From the NCBI GenBank assembly GCA_023425485.1, contig JAFACO010000238.1, positions 1-14,629 of the forward strand: a stretch of DNA of 14,629 nucleotides, read 5' to 3'. This document shows, piece after piece, positions 14,339 through 14,629 of this stretch. Origin of the DNA: Bacillota bacterium. Lineage in GTDB: Bacteria; Bacillota; Clostridia; Lachnospirales; Lachnospiraceae. Position 1 is the stretch's first letter. Every line of letters starts with the position of its first letter. The position numbers and the translations under genes were made by a program. A model generated the notes under the pieces. That model was not told the DNA's origin, made no database searches, and saw only the letters and a list, made by a program, of their open reading frames with translations.

Positions 14339-14629
14339 ATGAAGAAAAGGATGTTATCAATTTTATTAATGCTTGTAGTAATGACAGCATTAGTTACCGG
14401 TTGTGCTAAAAATGATACAAAAGACACTGGTAAAACAGGTACTGACACAAACACGACAAATGAGGATAAGACTACTCCTGCACCTGAGGGAGATGACACA
14501 GCAGCTTCCAGTAATGGCATTATAGGAATTTCTTTACCAGCAGCTGATCATGGCTGGATTGCAGGCGCAATCTTTTATGCACAGGAAAAGGTAAAAGCAC
14601 TTGGCTTAGAGGAAGGAACTGGATATAAG
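14339..14629 (+). CDS. Sugar ABC transporter substrate-binding lipoprotein, 3' end outside window
   Basis: The first 97 residues of a secreted lipoprotein; the frame runs open to the window end. A signal peptide (MKKRMLSILLMLVVMTALVTGC) has a lipobox LVTGC with lipidated Cys22. A Thr/Asp/Lys-rich linker follows, then the start of a periplasmic-binding-protein type 1 domain, GIISLP-like (IIGISLPAADHGWIAG, AQEKVKALGL), as in ribose/galactose-type binding proteins. Anchored to the outer face of the membrane, it would capture a sugar for an ABC importer whose other genes probably follow. GGGAGG lies 9 bases before the ATG. It lies downstream of the flavoprotein in the same direction, which ties that enzyme to sugar use. 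It may be the substrate receptor for the whole locus. Confidence 0.88.
   Translation, partial: MKKRMLSILLMLVVMTALVTGCAKNDTKDTGKTGTDTNTTNEDKTTPAPEGDDTAASSNGIIGISLPAADHGWIAGAIFYAQEKVKALGLEEGTGYK

Noticed and set aside
14305..14520. Leftward 71-codon frame at the right end
   Set aside because: It lies opposite the lipoprotein signal peptide and linker; the rightward gene has a ribosome binding site, lipobox and a recognised domain.
1..14629. CRISPR arrays, tRNA or rRNA genes, insertion sequences
   Set aside because: No regularly spaced repeats, cloverleaf-like segments or transposase-like frames were seen on either strand.

Overview
The window is low-GC DNA with strong AAGGAGG-type ribosome binding sites, extended AT-rich promoters, hairpin terminators and Gram-positive style genes (LacI and DeoR regulators, an ABC-type sugar-binding lipoprotein, PAS-GGDEF-EAL and chemotaxis proteins). 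This suggests a motile, saccharide-degrading anaerobe of the Clostridia, probably Lachnospiraceae-like. The placement is inferred from style and gene content, not from any marker gene.

Left part (1-2896): the C-terminal 603 residues of a PAS-GGDEF-EAL cyclic-di-GMP protein, whose N-terminus lies outside the window, read rightwards. It converges on two small leftward genes, a DUF2249 protein and a four-helix membrane protein resembling DUF420. Hairpins separate the units (1920-1956 and 2356-2423).

Middle part (3053-7292): a LacI-family regulator faces away from a xylose-isomerase-like TIM-barrel sugar isomerase/epimerase. Their shared 316-base intergenic region carries recognisable promoters and a set of inverted and palindromic motifs that are good operator candidates. 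A 17-bp bidirectional terminator closes the isomerase unit against a convergent methyl-accepting chemotaxis protein.

Right part (7535-14629): this is the most interesting region. A leftward five-gene operon runs pfkB-type sugar kinase, class II aldolase, DeoR regulator, rhamnulokinase-like FGGY kinase and Gfo/Idh/MocA dehydrogenase. It ends at a clear terminator (7469-7505). Divergent from it are an Old-Yellow-Enzyme-type flavoprotein with a C-terminal Fe-S cysteine cluster motif and, after 188 bases, the start of a sugar-binding lipoprotein cut by the window end. Two copies of CATAAA(A)CGGTCA lie 50 bp apart in the divergent promoter region, one between the -35 and -10 of the operon promoter; they are likely DeoR operators.

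Taken together the right part looks like an inducible uptake and catabolic locus for an unidentified, perhaps modified or oxidised, sugar. The substrate would be imported by the ABC system, altered by the dehydrogenase and possibly the flavoprotein, phosphorylated by the FGGY kinase and cleaved by the aldolase, with the PfkB kinase phosphorylating an intermediate. No ordinary aldose-ketose isomerase is in the operon, so the pathway does not match the classical rhamnose or fucose routes.
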